From Deltaproteobacteria bacterium (GTDB taxonomy: Bacteria; Desulfobacterota; Desulfobacteria; Desulfobacterales; Desulfatibacillaceae), in assembly GCA_016235345.1 (NCBI GenBank), contig JACRLG010000002.1, positions 158,965 to 222,964 on the forward strand: DNA of 64,000 nucleotides, in the 5' to 3' direction. Under the pieces are notes generated by a model, which did not search any database, was not told the origin of the DNA, and was given only the letters and a program-made list of their open reading frames with translations. The position numbers and the translations under genes are program-made. Positions 18,019 through 26,524 of this stretch are shown here, in pieces (the stretch's first letter is position 1; each line of letters starts with the position of its first letter).

Positions 18019-19110
18019 ATGAAACATCCCCGACATCGTGCGGACAGCCCCGCCAAAAAAAGCGGCGGGCGATTTCCAATCGCGGCCATAGTCTTTTCCG
18101 TGTTCCTTCTGGTGTCCGGCGCTGTGGACGCCGCCGTTGCGGACACGGCCAAGCCAGCCCAGAAGGCACCGCGTTTTTACTGGAAATTCGGCACAATGGC
18201 CCCGGACGGGGTGGGCTACTCCAACCAGATCAACACCTACGTCATGCCCCTGGTCACCTCGGTGAGCCGGGGAGAGGTGAAGGTAAAGGTCCACTGGGGC
18301 GGCTCGATGGGGGACGACCAGGACATCATGCGCAAGATGCGCTTCGGATACCTGAACGGGGCCGGCCTTTCCGGCCAGGGCGTCACCTTTCTCTGCCCCG
18401 AAACCTCCGTGCTTTCACTTCCCTTCCTTTTCAACGACTACGAAGAGGTTGACGCCATAGTAAAACAGATGGGCTCGCGCTTTGAAAGCTACATGGAAAA
18501 GAGCAACGTTTTCCTTTTCTCGTGGCTGGACCAGGATTTCGATCAGATATATTCCAACAGGCCAATAACCAAGCTCTCCGATTTTTCCAAAATGCGATTT
18601 CTCACCTGGTACGGAACCCTGGAAGAGGAGGTCCTGAGGGCCCTGGGAACCAAGCCCGTGCCGGTGTCCGGCACCCTCATCGCCCCGGCCATCAAGCAGG
18701 GGCAGGCCGACGCCGTTATCTCGCCAGCCATCTTCATAGTGGGAAGCCAGATGTTCACACAGCTGAAGTACGCAAGCACCTTGAACATCCGCTATTCCCC
18801 GGCCATGGTGGTGATCCGCTCGGAGGACTGGCGGAGCCTTCCTGCCGAATACGTGAAAAAATACTACGAGCTTCGGGGCGCGGTGCGGGAAAGGATGCTC
18901 CAGGACGTGAGGCGCAACAACAAGAGGTTCTTCGCCGCCATAACCAAGTACGGAATAGTCGAATCCCGCATCTCCGAAAAGGACAAGGATGAAATAAGGA
19001 GGGCCGTAACGCCTCTTTGGAGGAAGATGTCCGGCAGGCTCTACCCGGCCGATCTTCTGGACGAGCTTCTGGTCACCCTTGCCCGATACAGGGCTTCCAA
19101 GGCCGAGTGA
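18019..19110 (+). CDS. TRAP-type (DctP family) periplasmic substrate-binding protein
   Basis: 363 residues with an N-terminal signal (AAIVFSVFLLVSGAVDAAVA). The DctP fold is visible: FYWKFGTMAPDGVGYSNQ at strand 1, VKVHWGGSMGDDQDIMRKMR, the long connecting helix, then SGTLIAPAIKQGQADAVISP where the family normally has GEIYTALQTGVVDGxE. TRAP binding proteins capture organic acids in the periplasm. No DctQ or DctM membrane subunits are adjacent; instead an RND/MMPL exporter gene follows. It may therefore act as an orphan binding protein or sensor for the envelope cluster, which is inference from gene order. Confidence 0.85.
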   Translation: MKHPRHRADSPAKKSGGRFPIAAIVFSVFLLVSGAVDAAVADTAKPAQKAPRFYWKFGTMAPDGVGYSNQINTYVMPLVTSVSRGEVKVKVHWGGSMGDDQDIMRKMRFGYLNGAGLSGQGVTFLCPETSVLSLPFLFNDYEEVDAIVKQMGSRFESYMEKSNVFLFSWLDQDFDQIYSNRPITKLSDFSKMRFLTWYGTLEEEVLRALGTKPVPVSGTLIAPAIKQGQADAVISPAIFIVGSQMFTQLKYASTLNIRYSPAMVVIRSEDWRSLPAEYVKKYYELRGAVRERMLQDVRRNNKRFFAAITKYGIVESRISEKDKDEIRRAVTPLWRKMSGRLYPADLLDELLVTLARYRASKAE

Positions 19111-19195
19111 CAGGACGGCTCAACCGGAAGACACCCGCCGGACCGAACCATCGACCGGCCTTTTAAGCAATTTACGAACGGACTTGAAAAAAACA

Positions 19196-19666
19196 ATGGG
19201 AAGCGCCAGCCCCGGCAGGCTCCGAAAAATTTCAAAGGCCCTTGATTACGACAGGTGCTTGAACTGGATAGTTCTCCATCCCCTTGTTGTGGTGGCAATG
19301 ATCCTTTTGTGCACCGTAGCCCTGGGATGGCGGCTCCCCAAGCTCCAGATAAGGGCGAGCTCGTATGAAATAGCCATAAAGGACATCGAGGCCACAAAAA
19401 ATTACGAAAACTTCCTCAGGGAATTCGGCGGCGGCGAATACATCCAGGTCATAGCGAAAACAAGCATTTCGGTTTTCGAGCCCGAAGTTTTCAGGCATCT
19501 CGAAGCGCTTGCCGACAGTTTGGCCAAGATTCCCGGCGTGGTGAAGGTGGTGAGCCTTCCGGACGCCAAAAGGGACATGGACCTTTTGGACGAATGGTCC
19601 GTGGCGCAATTCGAGAAAATAATCAAACCCGTAAAACTCTTCTCGTTTCGGCTGTGGACGCAATAA
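19196..19666 (+). CDS. N-terminal fragment of an MMPL/RND-family exporter (frameshifted)
   Basis: About 156 residues from ATG 19196 (a TTG at 19079 inside the dctP gene is an alternative). It carries the first membrane helix of an RND protein (LHPLVVVAMILLCTVALG) and the start of the first periplasmic porter domain, including the RND-like EFGGGEYIQVIAKT and LAKIPGVVKVVSLPD. The frame ends at TAA 19664 just where the porter domain should continue; the continuation is found in another frame from about 19621. The junction lacks roughly 20-40 residues expected in this family, so a net deletion with loss of frame is likely. It belongs with the next entry as one broken gene. Confidence 0.7.
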   Translation: MGSASPGRLRKISKALDYDRCLNWIVLHPLVVVAMILLCTVALGWRLPKLQIRASSYEIAIKDIEATKNYENFLREFGGGEYIQVIAKTSISVFEPEVFRHLEALADSLAKIPGVVKVVSLPDAKRDMDLLDEWSVAQFEKIIKPVKLFSFRLWTQ

Positions 19667-22320
19667 TCAAAAACGAAAAAAGCGGACTTTTCAGCCTTTA
19701 CTCAATAGGGATGCCCATAGTCTCCCAGACCCTTCTGGCCACCATTAAGAGGGATTTCGCCGTACTGCCGCCCATCACCCTCCTGGTGATGATTTTAACC
19801 CTTTTCGCCTTTTTCCGGTCGGTGCGCCTGATCATTCCGCCGGTGGCCACCATACTGGTCTGCCTTGTGTGGACCTTCGGAATAATGGCCTGGACCGACA
19901 AGCCGGTTTCCTCGCTGTCGCTTGTGGTGCCCATAATCCTGATGGCCGTGGGAACCGCCTACTGCATGCACGTCCTGTCGGAATACGTGCAGGTGGCCAA
20001 GACCGCGCGCACAAGGGCGGAGGCCGCAGCCGAGTGCATAAGGCAGGTCCAGCTTCCCACCATCCTCACCATAGCCGCCTCCCTCATAGGTTTCGCGCCC
20101 CAGCTCTTTTCGCCCATGCAGATAATACGGGAGTTTTCCCTGCCGTCCTGCCTGGGAATCCTGGCCTTTCTGATCCTCATAGTCACCTTTTTTCCGGCGG
20201 TTCTGGCCATCTTTCCCCTGCCGGGCGAGGAAAAACGGCGTTTCGTGGGCAAGGACCGCCTGGACCGGCTGCTTTCCGCCATTCTGGCGCTGGCCACCAA
20301 AAAGCGGCGCACCAACCTGATAGTCTTCGCAATTTTGACCGTGATCGGAACCGTGGGCGTCGCAAAGCTCAAGATCGAGGCCGACACCACAAAGTATTTC
20401 CGCGACAACTCGCCGGTGACGCGGCATTTCCACGATGTCTACAAGGACATGTCCGGCAGCTTTCCCATCAACGTGGTTCTTGACGCGGACAAGGAGAACT
20501 ATTTCCGCAATCCGGCCAACCTGGCCAAGATCATGGAGGTTCAGAGATACCTGGAGTCGGTGCCCGGAATCGACAAGACCATCTCCTTTTCCGACTACAT
20601 GATGCTCATCAATTACTCGGTCAACAACTACGGTCCGGAATCCTACTCCCTGCCGCGAGACGAATCCATAATCCCCAACCTTCTGAATCTTTACAAGATG
20701 GTTCTTGGCAAAGAGATTTCAAAAAGGTTCATGCGGGATGATTTTTCCAAGACATCCATACTCATGATGATGCACATCTCAAGCTCCCACCAGTGGCTGG
20801 AAACCGAAAAGCTCATCCGGGAGTACTGCCAGAAACGATGGGGGCAGGACTTTTCGGTCAACCTCACCAGCATGGGGGTGGTGGTGGCCCACTCCAACGC
20901 CGTCATCACGGCGAACCTGATCCAGGGCCTTTTTTACGTCATCGTGCTCCTTTTCTGCATAATGCTGGTTTTGTTCCTTTCCCTGAAGGTGGGCCTCATC
21001 GCCATCATTCCGTCCATTTTTCCCCTTGTGGTGGTTTTCGGGCTCATGGGCTGGCTCGACATAGAGCTTTCCATGAACACGGCCATGATCGCAACCATAG
21101 CCATCGGCCTTGCTGTGGACGACACCCTGCATTTCCTTTCCCGATACAACACATCCTTCAAGACCCACCTGGACCAGGAGCGGGCGCTTTCCGAGGCCAT
21201 GAGTTCCGCAGGCAGGGCCAAGATACTGACCACGGTGACCATCTGCCTGGGCTTTTCCATACTGATGCTATCGAGCTTCAAGCCAACGGCCATGTTCGGA
21301 GGTCTTCTGGTGGCAACGCTCATGGCCTCCATCTTGGGCGATCTCATAGTGCTCCCCTCGGCCCTCATGAACGTGGAATTCCTCACCGCCTGGGACCTGG
21401 TGAGGGTGAGGCTGGGGCCGGAGCCCACAAGGCTGATTCCGCTTTTTTCGGGCCTTTCGCGCTTCCAGGTGCGGACCATTCTGGGTTCGGGAACCATCGT
21501 GGACTTTCCCGAAAACCACGTCTTTTCGCTCAGTGGGTCGGACAGAGAATTTCTGCACACCATTTTGTCGGGAGAGGTGGGCATCTACTACGCCCAGTCG
21601 GCCCAAGACGCCAGGAACGGCATCAGGGTCACCACCTTCCGCACGGGCGACGTTATAGCGGACGTGCCCACCGATCGCTGGTACAAGGAAAGCGCCTTTT
21701 TCGTGTGCGCCACGCCGGTCGAGATGCTCATGATAAACCCGCGCACCATAAGGCGGCTGCAGTGGCTTTACCCGCCTGCGGCGTCCAGGTTCATCACCAA
21801 TTACATAAGCATCCTGGCAGACCGCCTGGACCGCACCACGCGGATGCTTGCCACATCCGGCTACCGCGACGACATAACGGGCCTCACGAGCCCGGTCACC
21901 TTCCCTCACGCGGTGGAGATCGAGACCGAAAGGATCAGGCGCTACGGCGGCAAGCTCTCGGTACTGATACTGGAGGTGGTGAGTTGGCGGGAGATGCTTC
22001 GTTCCAGCGGCTTTTCGGCCAGCGACAAGGCCCTTTCCATCCTGGCCCAGAACCTTGCGAGCCAGCTTAGGTGCTTTGACATCATGTGTCGGCTGGACGA
22101 CTGGAGGTTCGCCGTGCTTTTAGTTCATGCCGGGCCTGCCGAGACCGCCGCAGTGACCCGAAGGCTCAAGGCGCTCTCCGCCAAGCTGATGGAGGAGGGC
22201 CTGCCCCCGCTGGTGCTTGCGTCGGGCGCGGCCTATTACGCCTCTGGAATCGCCCCCTCGGCCCAGGAGCTCATTAGCTACGCCATAAGCGACCTTGAAC
22301 GGGACAGGCTGGAAATCTGA
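19594..22320 (+). CDS. MMPL/RND exporter body fused to a cNMP-binding and a degenerate GGDEF domain
   Basis: This 908-codon frame continues the exporter; the ATG at 19594 is only the first in frame and lies upstream of the homologous region. Residues 45-600 hold RND helices 2-12 with two porter segments (LPPITLLVMILTLFAFF; the second helical block contains IAIGLAVDDTLHFLSRYN, the family's conserved Asp pair). After about residue 615 a Crp-like cNMP-binding barrel follows (SGLSRFQVRTILGSGTIVDF to IADVPTDRWYKESAFFV). From about residue 756 a GGDEF-type domain follows (YRDDITGLTSPVTFPHAVE), but the catalytic loop reads RLDDWRF in place of GGDEF, so it should not make c-di-GMP. It may sense nucleotides and gate export of an unknown lipid-like substrate. 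Confidence 0.8.
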   Translation: MVRGAIRENNQTRKTLLVSAVDAIIKNEKSGLFSLYSIGMPIVSQTLLATIKRDFAVLPPITLLVMILTLFAFFRSVRLIIPPVATILVCLVWTFGIMAWTDKPVSSLSLVVPIILMAVGTAYCMHVLSEYVQVAKTARTRAEAAAECIRQVQLPTILTIAASLIGFAPQLFSPMQIIREFSLPSCLGILAFLILIVTFFPAVLAIFPLPGEEKRRFVGKDRLDRLLSAILALATKKRRTNLIVFAILTVIGTVGVAKLKIEADTTKYFRDNSPVTRHFHDVYKDMSGSFPINVVLDADKENYFRNPANLAKIMEVQRYLESVPGIDKTISFSDYMMLINYSVNNYGPESYSLPRDESIIPNLLNLYKMVLGKEISKRFMRDDFSKTSILMMMHISSSHQWLETEKLIREYCQKRWGQDFSVNLTSMGVVVAHSNAVITANLIQGLFYVIVLLFCIMLVLFLSLKVGLIAIIPSIFPLVVVFGLMGWLDIELSMNTAMIATIAIGLAVDDTLHFLSRYNTSFKTHLDQERALSEAMSSAGRAKILTTVTICLGFSILMLSSFKPTAMFGGLLVATLMASILGDLIVLPSALMNVEFLTAWDLVRVRLGPEPTRLIPLFSGLSRFQVRTILGSGTIVDFPENHVFSLSGSDREFLHTILSGEVGIYYAQSAQDARNGIRVTTFRTGDVIADVPTDRWYKESAFFVCATPVEMLMINPRTIRRLQWLYPPAASRFITNYISILADRLDRTTRMLATSGYRDDITGLTSPVTFPHAVEIETERIRRYGGKLSVLILEVVSWREMLRSSGFSASDKALSILAQNLASQLRCFDIMCRLDDWRFAVLLVHAGPAETAAVTRRLKALSAKLMEEGLPPLVLASGAAYYASGIAPSAQELISYAISDLERDRLEI

Positions 22321-22379
22321 ATCCTTCAACAGACAACAGGCCGGAAAACCTTGTCCTCACCAGGGTCACCCGCCACGAG

Positions 22380-22622
22380 GTGCTGAAAAGGCGGGAGCGG
22401 GTGCTGATCGACCTCCACGAGGTTCTGGAAGGCCGCACCGAACGCCCCTTTGCGGCCATTCCGGTGACCGCCGCAGGGGCATGGTCCCAGAAGCGCTTCT
22501 GGGGGACCGGGTACTCGGCCCAGGAGGCCCTTTCCGGCTGCATGGAAAAAATCCGCGACGCTGATTCCGCCTCGCTGTTCGCCCAACTGCCCACGGGCGG
22601 GGACCCGGAACCTGCGCCATAG
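22380..22622 (+). CDS. Small uncharacterised protein downstream of the exporter
   Basis: 80 residues from GTG 22380. The same frame reads back with coding character to about 22317, where a CTG overlaps the exporter stop codon, so the true start may be a non-standard CTG coupled to the exporter. It is charged and soluble with RRERVLIDLHEVLEGRTERP, then AGAWSQKRFWGTGYSAQEAL. I recognise no family. Its position suggests translation with the exporter gene. The stop codon is followed at once by repeat R5. Confidence 0.5.
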   Translation: MLKRRERVLIDLHEVLEGRTERPFAAIPVTAAGAWSQKRFWGTGYSAQEALSGCMEKIRDADSASLFAQLPTGGDPEPAP

Positions 22623-22717
22623 CAGCCTGTCTAAAAACGCGAACTGCGGCGTTGCACTTCATCGCCCAAGTTCAAATTGATATCCAAGCTTCGCATCGCG
22701 CTTTTTTCAACAGGCTG
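22623..22717 (+). repeat. Hairpin repeat R5 (degenerate)
   Basis: CAGCCTGT (22623-22630) pairs with ACAGGCTG (22710-22717). The proximal box TAAAAACGCGAACTGCGGCGTTGC and TTCATCG are present, but the distal arm has decayed (ATATCCAAGC). It begins on the base after the preceding TAG stop. Confidence 0.65.
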
Positions 22718-22916
22718 ATAGCCCCCCGCGTTCACCGGCCCGTCGCCCCATTTTCCCTGCACCTGAAAAATTTTTTCCCACCCCATCCAATATTTTCTTG
22801 GCTCCGCCTCCCAATTGTGTTAAATCCAACAAAATTTTCCACTCGTCAAAAAAGTGTTCGCCCGGCCAGTCCAAGCATCACCCTTATGCAATCAATTGGT
22901 AACCAACGGTGACCTA

Positions 22917-24422
22917 ATGAAAAATCACGGTGTTAGCATTTTAGTGACGGCTTTGTTCATCGGCCTTGCCACGCTTTTCTGGGGGTTCGATGGAGCCTTG
23001 GCGGCCAAAAAGGCCGGTGTGCAGGCTCCCCAAAAGGCCATGAAAAAATTCGTCACCAAAGACGCCGGTTTCGTGCTCTACATGCCCGCAGGCTGGAGCG
23101 CTGCGGAGGAAAGCATCAAGGACGGGCGAAGGCTTTCGGTGGCGGACCCCCAAAAGAGCTTTTCCGCCGAAATGACGGTGGGAAACCTGGGCCAGGGGGC
23201 CTTGGCGGCTGACGCGGCCAGGCTCTGCCTGTCGCCCTTCCGAAAGAGACACCCGGACCTGGATTTTCCGGGCGGAATTTTCACGTCAGACGCCGGGCGA
23301 AGGCTCCATTTTTCGGGCGCTTACGCCTCCGGCAAAAAAGGACGCCGGGAAATAAGAGGCTGGGTTTCCACCGGGCCTGACGGCGGCTTCGTCTTTTCGG
23401 CCATTGAGGGGCCATTCGGAAAGCTGGAGGGAAAAAGGCAGGAGCTTCTCACCATCCTTTCCAACGTGAGGGTCATGAAGGCCGCATCCGGGCCTGCAAG
23501 GGGAACGGCGCAAATGGCGGAGCTAAGAAGCCACCGCATGTCGGACGGCTCGGCCAGCTTCATGATTCCCAGTAACTGGCAGGTCACCGAGTTCGGCGCA
23601 GGCTGCTTCCTGGCCAAGGACCCCACCGACAGCCGGCATTTTCTTGTAGCCAGCGCAGAGGTCCTCTCCCCCAGCCTTGGGGTCAGGGTACCCAACACCC
23701 CGGTTTCGCCCTATCTTCCGCCCCACAGGGCCATGGAGTTTCTGCTGGGCTTCCAAAGGCTCGCCTACGGAGTCAAATTCCTGGAGGTGAATCAGCGGCC
23801 CGAAATCGTGAGGGAGATGTCGTCCCAGTACACCGTGGGGCCGGTCCTGGTGGAGGATTTCCGCTACACGTGCACCAGCGCAAGGGGCGACAGGCGCAAG
23901 GCCTTCACCTTCGGCGTATCCTTCGGCTCGCGCATGAACACGGGCTGGCGCTTCTTCCACATGTCGGTTTTCGCTCCCGAAAACGAATTCGATTCCTTTG
24001 TTCCCACCTTCATCAAAATGCTTGAATCCTACAGGATCAACGACCAGTTCGCCCGAAGCTACATAGCGGCGGGTATGGCGAGGCTTCGGGAGATGGAAAA
24101 GGAGACCGCCCGGAAGGTGTCCCGAAACGCTGCCGAGATACGCGAGATGATGCAGGCGGCCTACGACGAGCGGCAGAGAAGCCAGGATTACATCGACTAC
24201 CAGCGCACCGGCTACATCAGGGGCCAGATGGACTGGGTCAGCGAGGCCGAGGGAGGCCAAGTCTATCACACCGATTCCTGGGGAACCCAAAACACCGCCA
24301 CGGGCGAATATTACCAGGGCGCGCCCTACGATTACGTGAACTTTTCGGGCCGGAACCCCAAGTACAACGAGGATATGCAGCCCATAAATTCAAGGGAGCT
24401 TTGGGAAAGGCACGCAAGGTAG
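22917..24422 (+). CDS. Uncharacterised secreted protein, about 501 residues
   Basis: The start is ATG 22917, chosen because the signal peptide begins there (VSILVTALFIGLATLFWGFDGALA). The mature protein has two related alpha/beta segments: residues 45-185 (FVLYMPAGWSAAEESIKDGR) and 205-390 (SHRMSDGSASFMIPSNWQVT). Both resemble the PsbP/DUF1795-type fold, in which a D/G-x-x-F-x-x-P-x-x-W motif opens each domain. A helical charged region with MEKETARKVSRNAAEIREMM follows, then a Tyr/Gly-rich tail. Tandem copies of such a domain suggest ligand binding in the periplasm. It ends the plus-strand envelope cluster; the next gene, an acyl-CoA synthetase, starts 118 nt later. Confidence 0.65.
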   Translation: MKNHGVSILVTALFIGLATLFWGFDGALAAKKAGVQAPQKAMKKFVTKDAGFVLYMPAGWSAAEESIKDGRRLSVADPQKSFSAEMTVGNLGQGALAADAARLCLSPFRKRHPDLDFPGGIFTSDAGRRLHFSGAYASGKKGRREIRGWVSTGPDGGFVFSAIEGPFGKLEGKRQELLTILSNVRVMKAASGPARGTAQMAELRSHRMSDGSASFMIPSNWQVTEFGAGCFLAKDPTDSRHFLVASAEVLSPSLGVRVPNTPVSPYLPPHRAMEFLLGFQRLAYGVKFLEVNQRPEIVREMSSQYTVGPVLVEDFRYTCTSARGDRRKAFTFGVSFGSRMNTGWRFFHMSVFAPENEFDSFVPTFIKMLESYRINDQFARSYIAAGMARLREMEKETARKVSRNAAEIREMMQAAYDERQRSQDYIDYQRTGYIRGQMDWVSEAEGGQVYHTDSWGTQNTATGEYYQGAPYDYVNFSGRNPKYNEDMQPINSRELWERHAR

Positions 24423-24540
24423 CATGCTTTTTGGAGGATATTCCGGGCTATGCGCCCGATGATTTTTCATGGCGACGGCTTTATTCACGGAAGGCTTATC
24501 CAAGGGCGGTTAACGAAAAAGCTAAGGAGCGGGGAGAAAA

Positions 24541-26346
24541 ATGGCATCAAAAAGATTCACCACAGCTCAGGTGTTGGGCCTTATCTCCGAGATTCCCAAG
24601 ATGGAGTCGGCACGGTTCCATTTGAAGCACATGGCCAAAACCGCCGGTTTTTCGGGGCTTTTGCAGTTTCTGAGCCCAACGCTTCTTTACCGCCTTTTTT
24701 CCATGGGCCTGTCGAACGCCCTGCCCACGCTTCTTTTATTTTTGATGGAAAAAAACGGGGACAGGGAAGCCCTGGTCTCAGGCTCCACCCGTCTAAGCTA
24801 CGCCCAGTTCAAGGACCGGGGTTTAAGGCTCGCCAATTTCCTCCTGGACAAGGGTATAGAGCCCAAGGAAAAAATCGCCACTTACATGTTTAACTCCCAC
24901 CAGGTGCTTGAGATGCTCTTTGCAGGAAGCCTGGCCGGCTGTCCCTGCCCCGGCGTCAACTGGCATTTGTCCGGGCCTGAGCTTGTAAAGACCATAAACA
25001 TCACCAAGCCACGCGTGCTGGCCGTGGGCGAGGAGTTCGTTGACAGGGTTGTTGCAATCAAAGACGAGATTCCGTCCGTCAAGGTTTTCCTGGTGGCGGG
25101 AAAAAAAGTGCCCCCAGGAATGACACCCTACGAGGAGGCGGTGACGTTTCACGGCACCGAAATCCCCAGGGAGCGCTTCATACTGGCCATATCGCCCTAC
25201 ACGTCTGGCACCACGGGCATTCCCAAGAGCGTCAACCTGCACGACGGGGTGAGCTTTCTTTTCAACGACAAGGCCGAGGCCCCGCGCACGAATCTCAAGG
25301 AATACACAGACCTCCTGTTTAAAGCTCTTAACGCAAGTTTTCACCTTGGGGTTCACAAGATTTCCAAGCCGCGCTCCATGGTGGTGACCCCCCTTTACCA
25401 CGCGGGCACCATAGCAGGCTTCCTGCCCGTGCTGTTCGGCGCGACCCTGGTCCTGGTGCCCCAGTTCGACCCGGAAAAAATCCTCAAAACCATCCAGGAC
25501 GAACGCATCTCCTGGACCTTCATGGTCCCCACAATGCTTAGGCGCATAGCGAACCTGCCCGACGACGTGAAGGCCAAATACGACCTTTCGTCCATGAAAT
25601 CCCTCATCAGCGCCGCCGCCCCCTGCCCTCCCGCCCTCAAAAGGGAGATGAACGAGCTTTTCATTTCGCGAGGGGCGGCAGGCCCGGTCTTTCACGAGTA
25701 TTACGGAAGCTCCGAAACCATGATAGTGACGGTCCTGAATCCCGACGACTACGCCGAAAAGCCCGAACGCATAAATTCCGTGGGCAAGGTGAGAAGCGGG
25801 GACCTGAAAATAATCGATCCCCTGAACGTGAAGGAGCTTCCGGACGGACGGGCGGGCTCTGTCTGCATTCGCACCGTGAGCACCCTTACTCTCAATTACG
25901 GAGGCGAGGAGGACCTGCTCAAGAAATCCTACTACAAGCTGGACGACAGGGAATACTACATCGACGGGGTCATCGGCTACAAGGACGAGGACGGCTTCGT
26001 CTATCTCACCGACCGCATAAAGGACATGGTGATTTCGGGCGGGGTGAACGTTTTTCCGGGCGACGTGGAAAAGGCCCTCATCAAGCACCCCTCCGTGGAC
26101 GACGTGGCCGTGTTCGGAGTGCCGGACGACGATCTTGGCGAGGTGATGCGGGCCGAGGTCCAGCTTCTGCCCGGACACTCGTCCAGCGAAAAGGAGATGC
26201 TGGACTTTCTGAAAAAAGAGGGGCTTTTCGGCTACAAGCTCCCGAAATACGTGGGCTTCATGGAAAAGTTGCCAAGGCGCATAGACGGCAAGATGATGAA
26301 GCGGGAACTGAAATCCAAGTACTGGCCCGACGGGACTAGGGGATAG
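24541..26346 (+). CDS. AMP-forming acyl-CoA synthetase
   Basis: 601 residues of the ANL superfamily. The start ATG 24541 follows GGGGAG. The phosphate-binding A3 motif is YTSGTTGIPKSV, followed by A5 (HEYYGSSETM) and A7/A8 (YLTDRIKDMVISGGVNVFPG). The catalytic Lys is in PRRIDGKMMKRELK near the C-terminus. It activates a carboxylic acid to acyl-AMP and then acyl-CoA; the N-terminal 60 residues are an extra helical region. The substrate (medium/long fatty acid or aromatic/alicyclic acid) cannot be read from sequence. Its last codons form the outer arm of repeat R6. Confidence 0.92.
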   Translation: MASKRFTTAQVLGLISEIPKMESARFHLKHMAKTAGFSGLLQFLSPTLLYRLFSMGLSNALPTLLLFLMEKNGDREALVSGSTRLSYAQFKDRGLRLANFLLDKGIEPKEKIATYMFNSHQVLEMLFAGSLAGCPCPGVNWHLSGPELVKTINITKPRVLAVGEEFVDRVVAIKDEIPSVKVFLVAGKKVPPGMTPYEEAVTFHGTEIPRERFILAISPYTSGTTGIPKSVNLHDGVSFLFNDKAEAPRTNLKEYTDLLFKALNASFHLGVHKISKPRSMVVTPLYHAGTIAGFLPVLFGATLVLVPQFDPEKILKTIQDERISWTFMVPTMLRRIANLPDDVKAKYDLSSMKSLISAAAPCPPALKREMNELFISRGAAGPVFHEYYGSSETMIVTVLNPDDYAEKPERINSVGKVRSGDLKIIDPLNVKELPDGRAGSVCIRTVSTLTLNYGGEEDLLKKSYYKLDDREYYIDGVIGYKDEDGFVYLTDRIKDMVISGGVNVFPGDVEKALIKHPSVDDVAVFGVPDDDLGEVMRAEVQLLPGHSSSEKEMLDFLKKEGLFGYKLPKYVGFMEKLPRRIDGKMMKRELKSKYWPDGTRG

Positions 26347-26470
26347 GCTGAATAAAAACGCGAACTGCTGTGTCAGGCAAAGCAGGGCGGGTCGTTATGT
26401 ACGAAAAGTACACGGCCTCCCCGCCCTGCTTCACCTTCCTTGCATTTCATCGTTTTTATCCAGGCTATCC
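26341..26470 (+). repeat. Hairpin repeat R6, long form overlapping a stop codon
   Basis: Outer arms GGATAGGCTGAATAAAAACG (26341-26360) and CGTTTTTATCCAGGCTATCC (26451-26470) pair at 18 of 20. The first six bases contain the TAG stop of the acyl-CoA synthetase gene. The inner stem AGCAGGGCGGG/CCCGCCCTGCT (26381-26391, 26420-26430) encloses GTAC/GTAC. Both boxes are present: CGCGAACTGCTGTGTCA and TTGCATTTCATCG. Confidence 0.85.
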
Positions 26471-26524
26471 GAGCCGACATTTTTTCGGCGTGCTTAGTGA
26501 AATATGTAAAAGAAATAAAGGCAG

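Noticed and set aside
24823-26178. Long open frame antisense to the acyl-CoA synthetase
   Set aside because: It mirrors the codon bias of the real gene. The same holds for long antisense frames at 7103-8506, 9675-11057, 16611-17807 and 58865-60526; none resembles a known protein.
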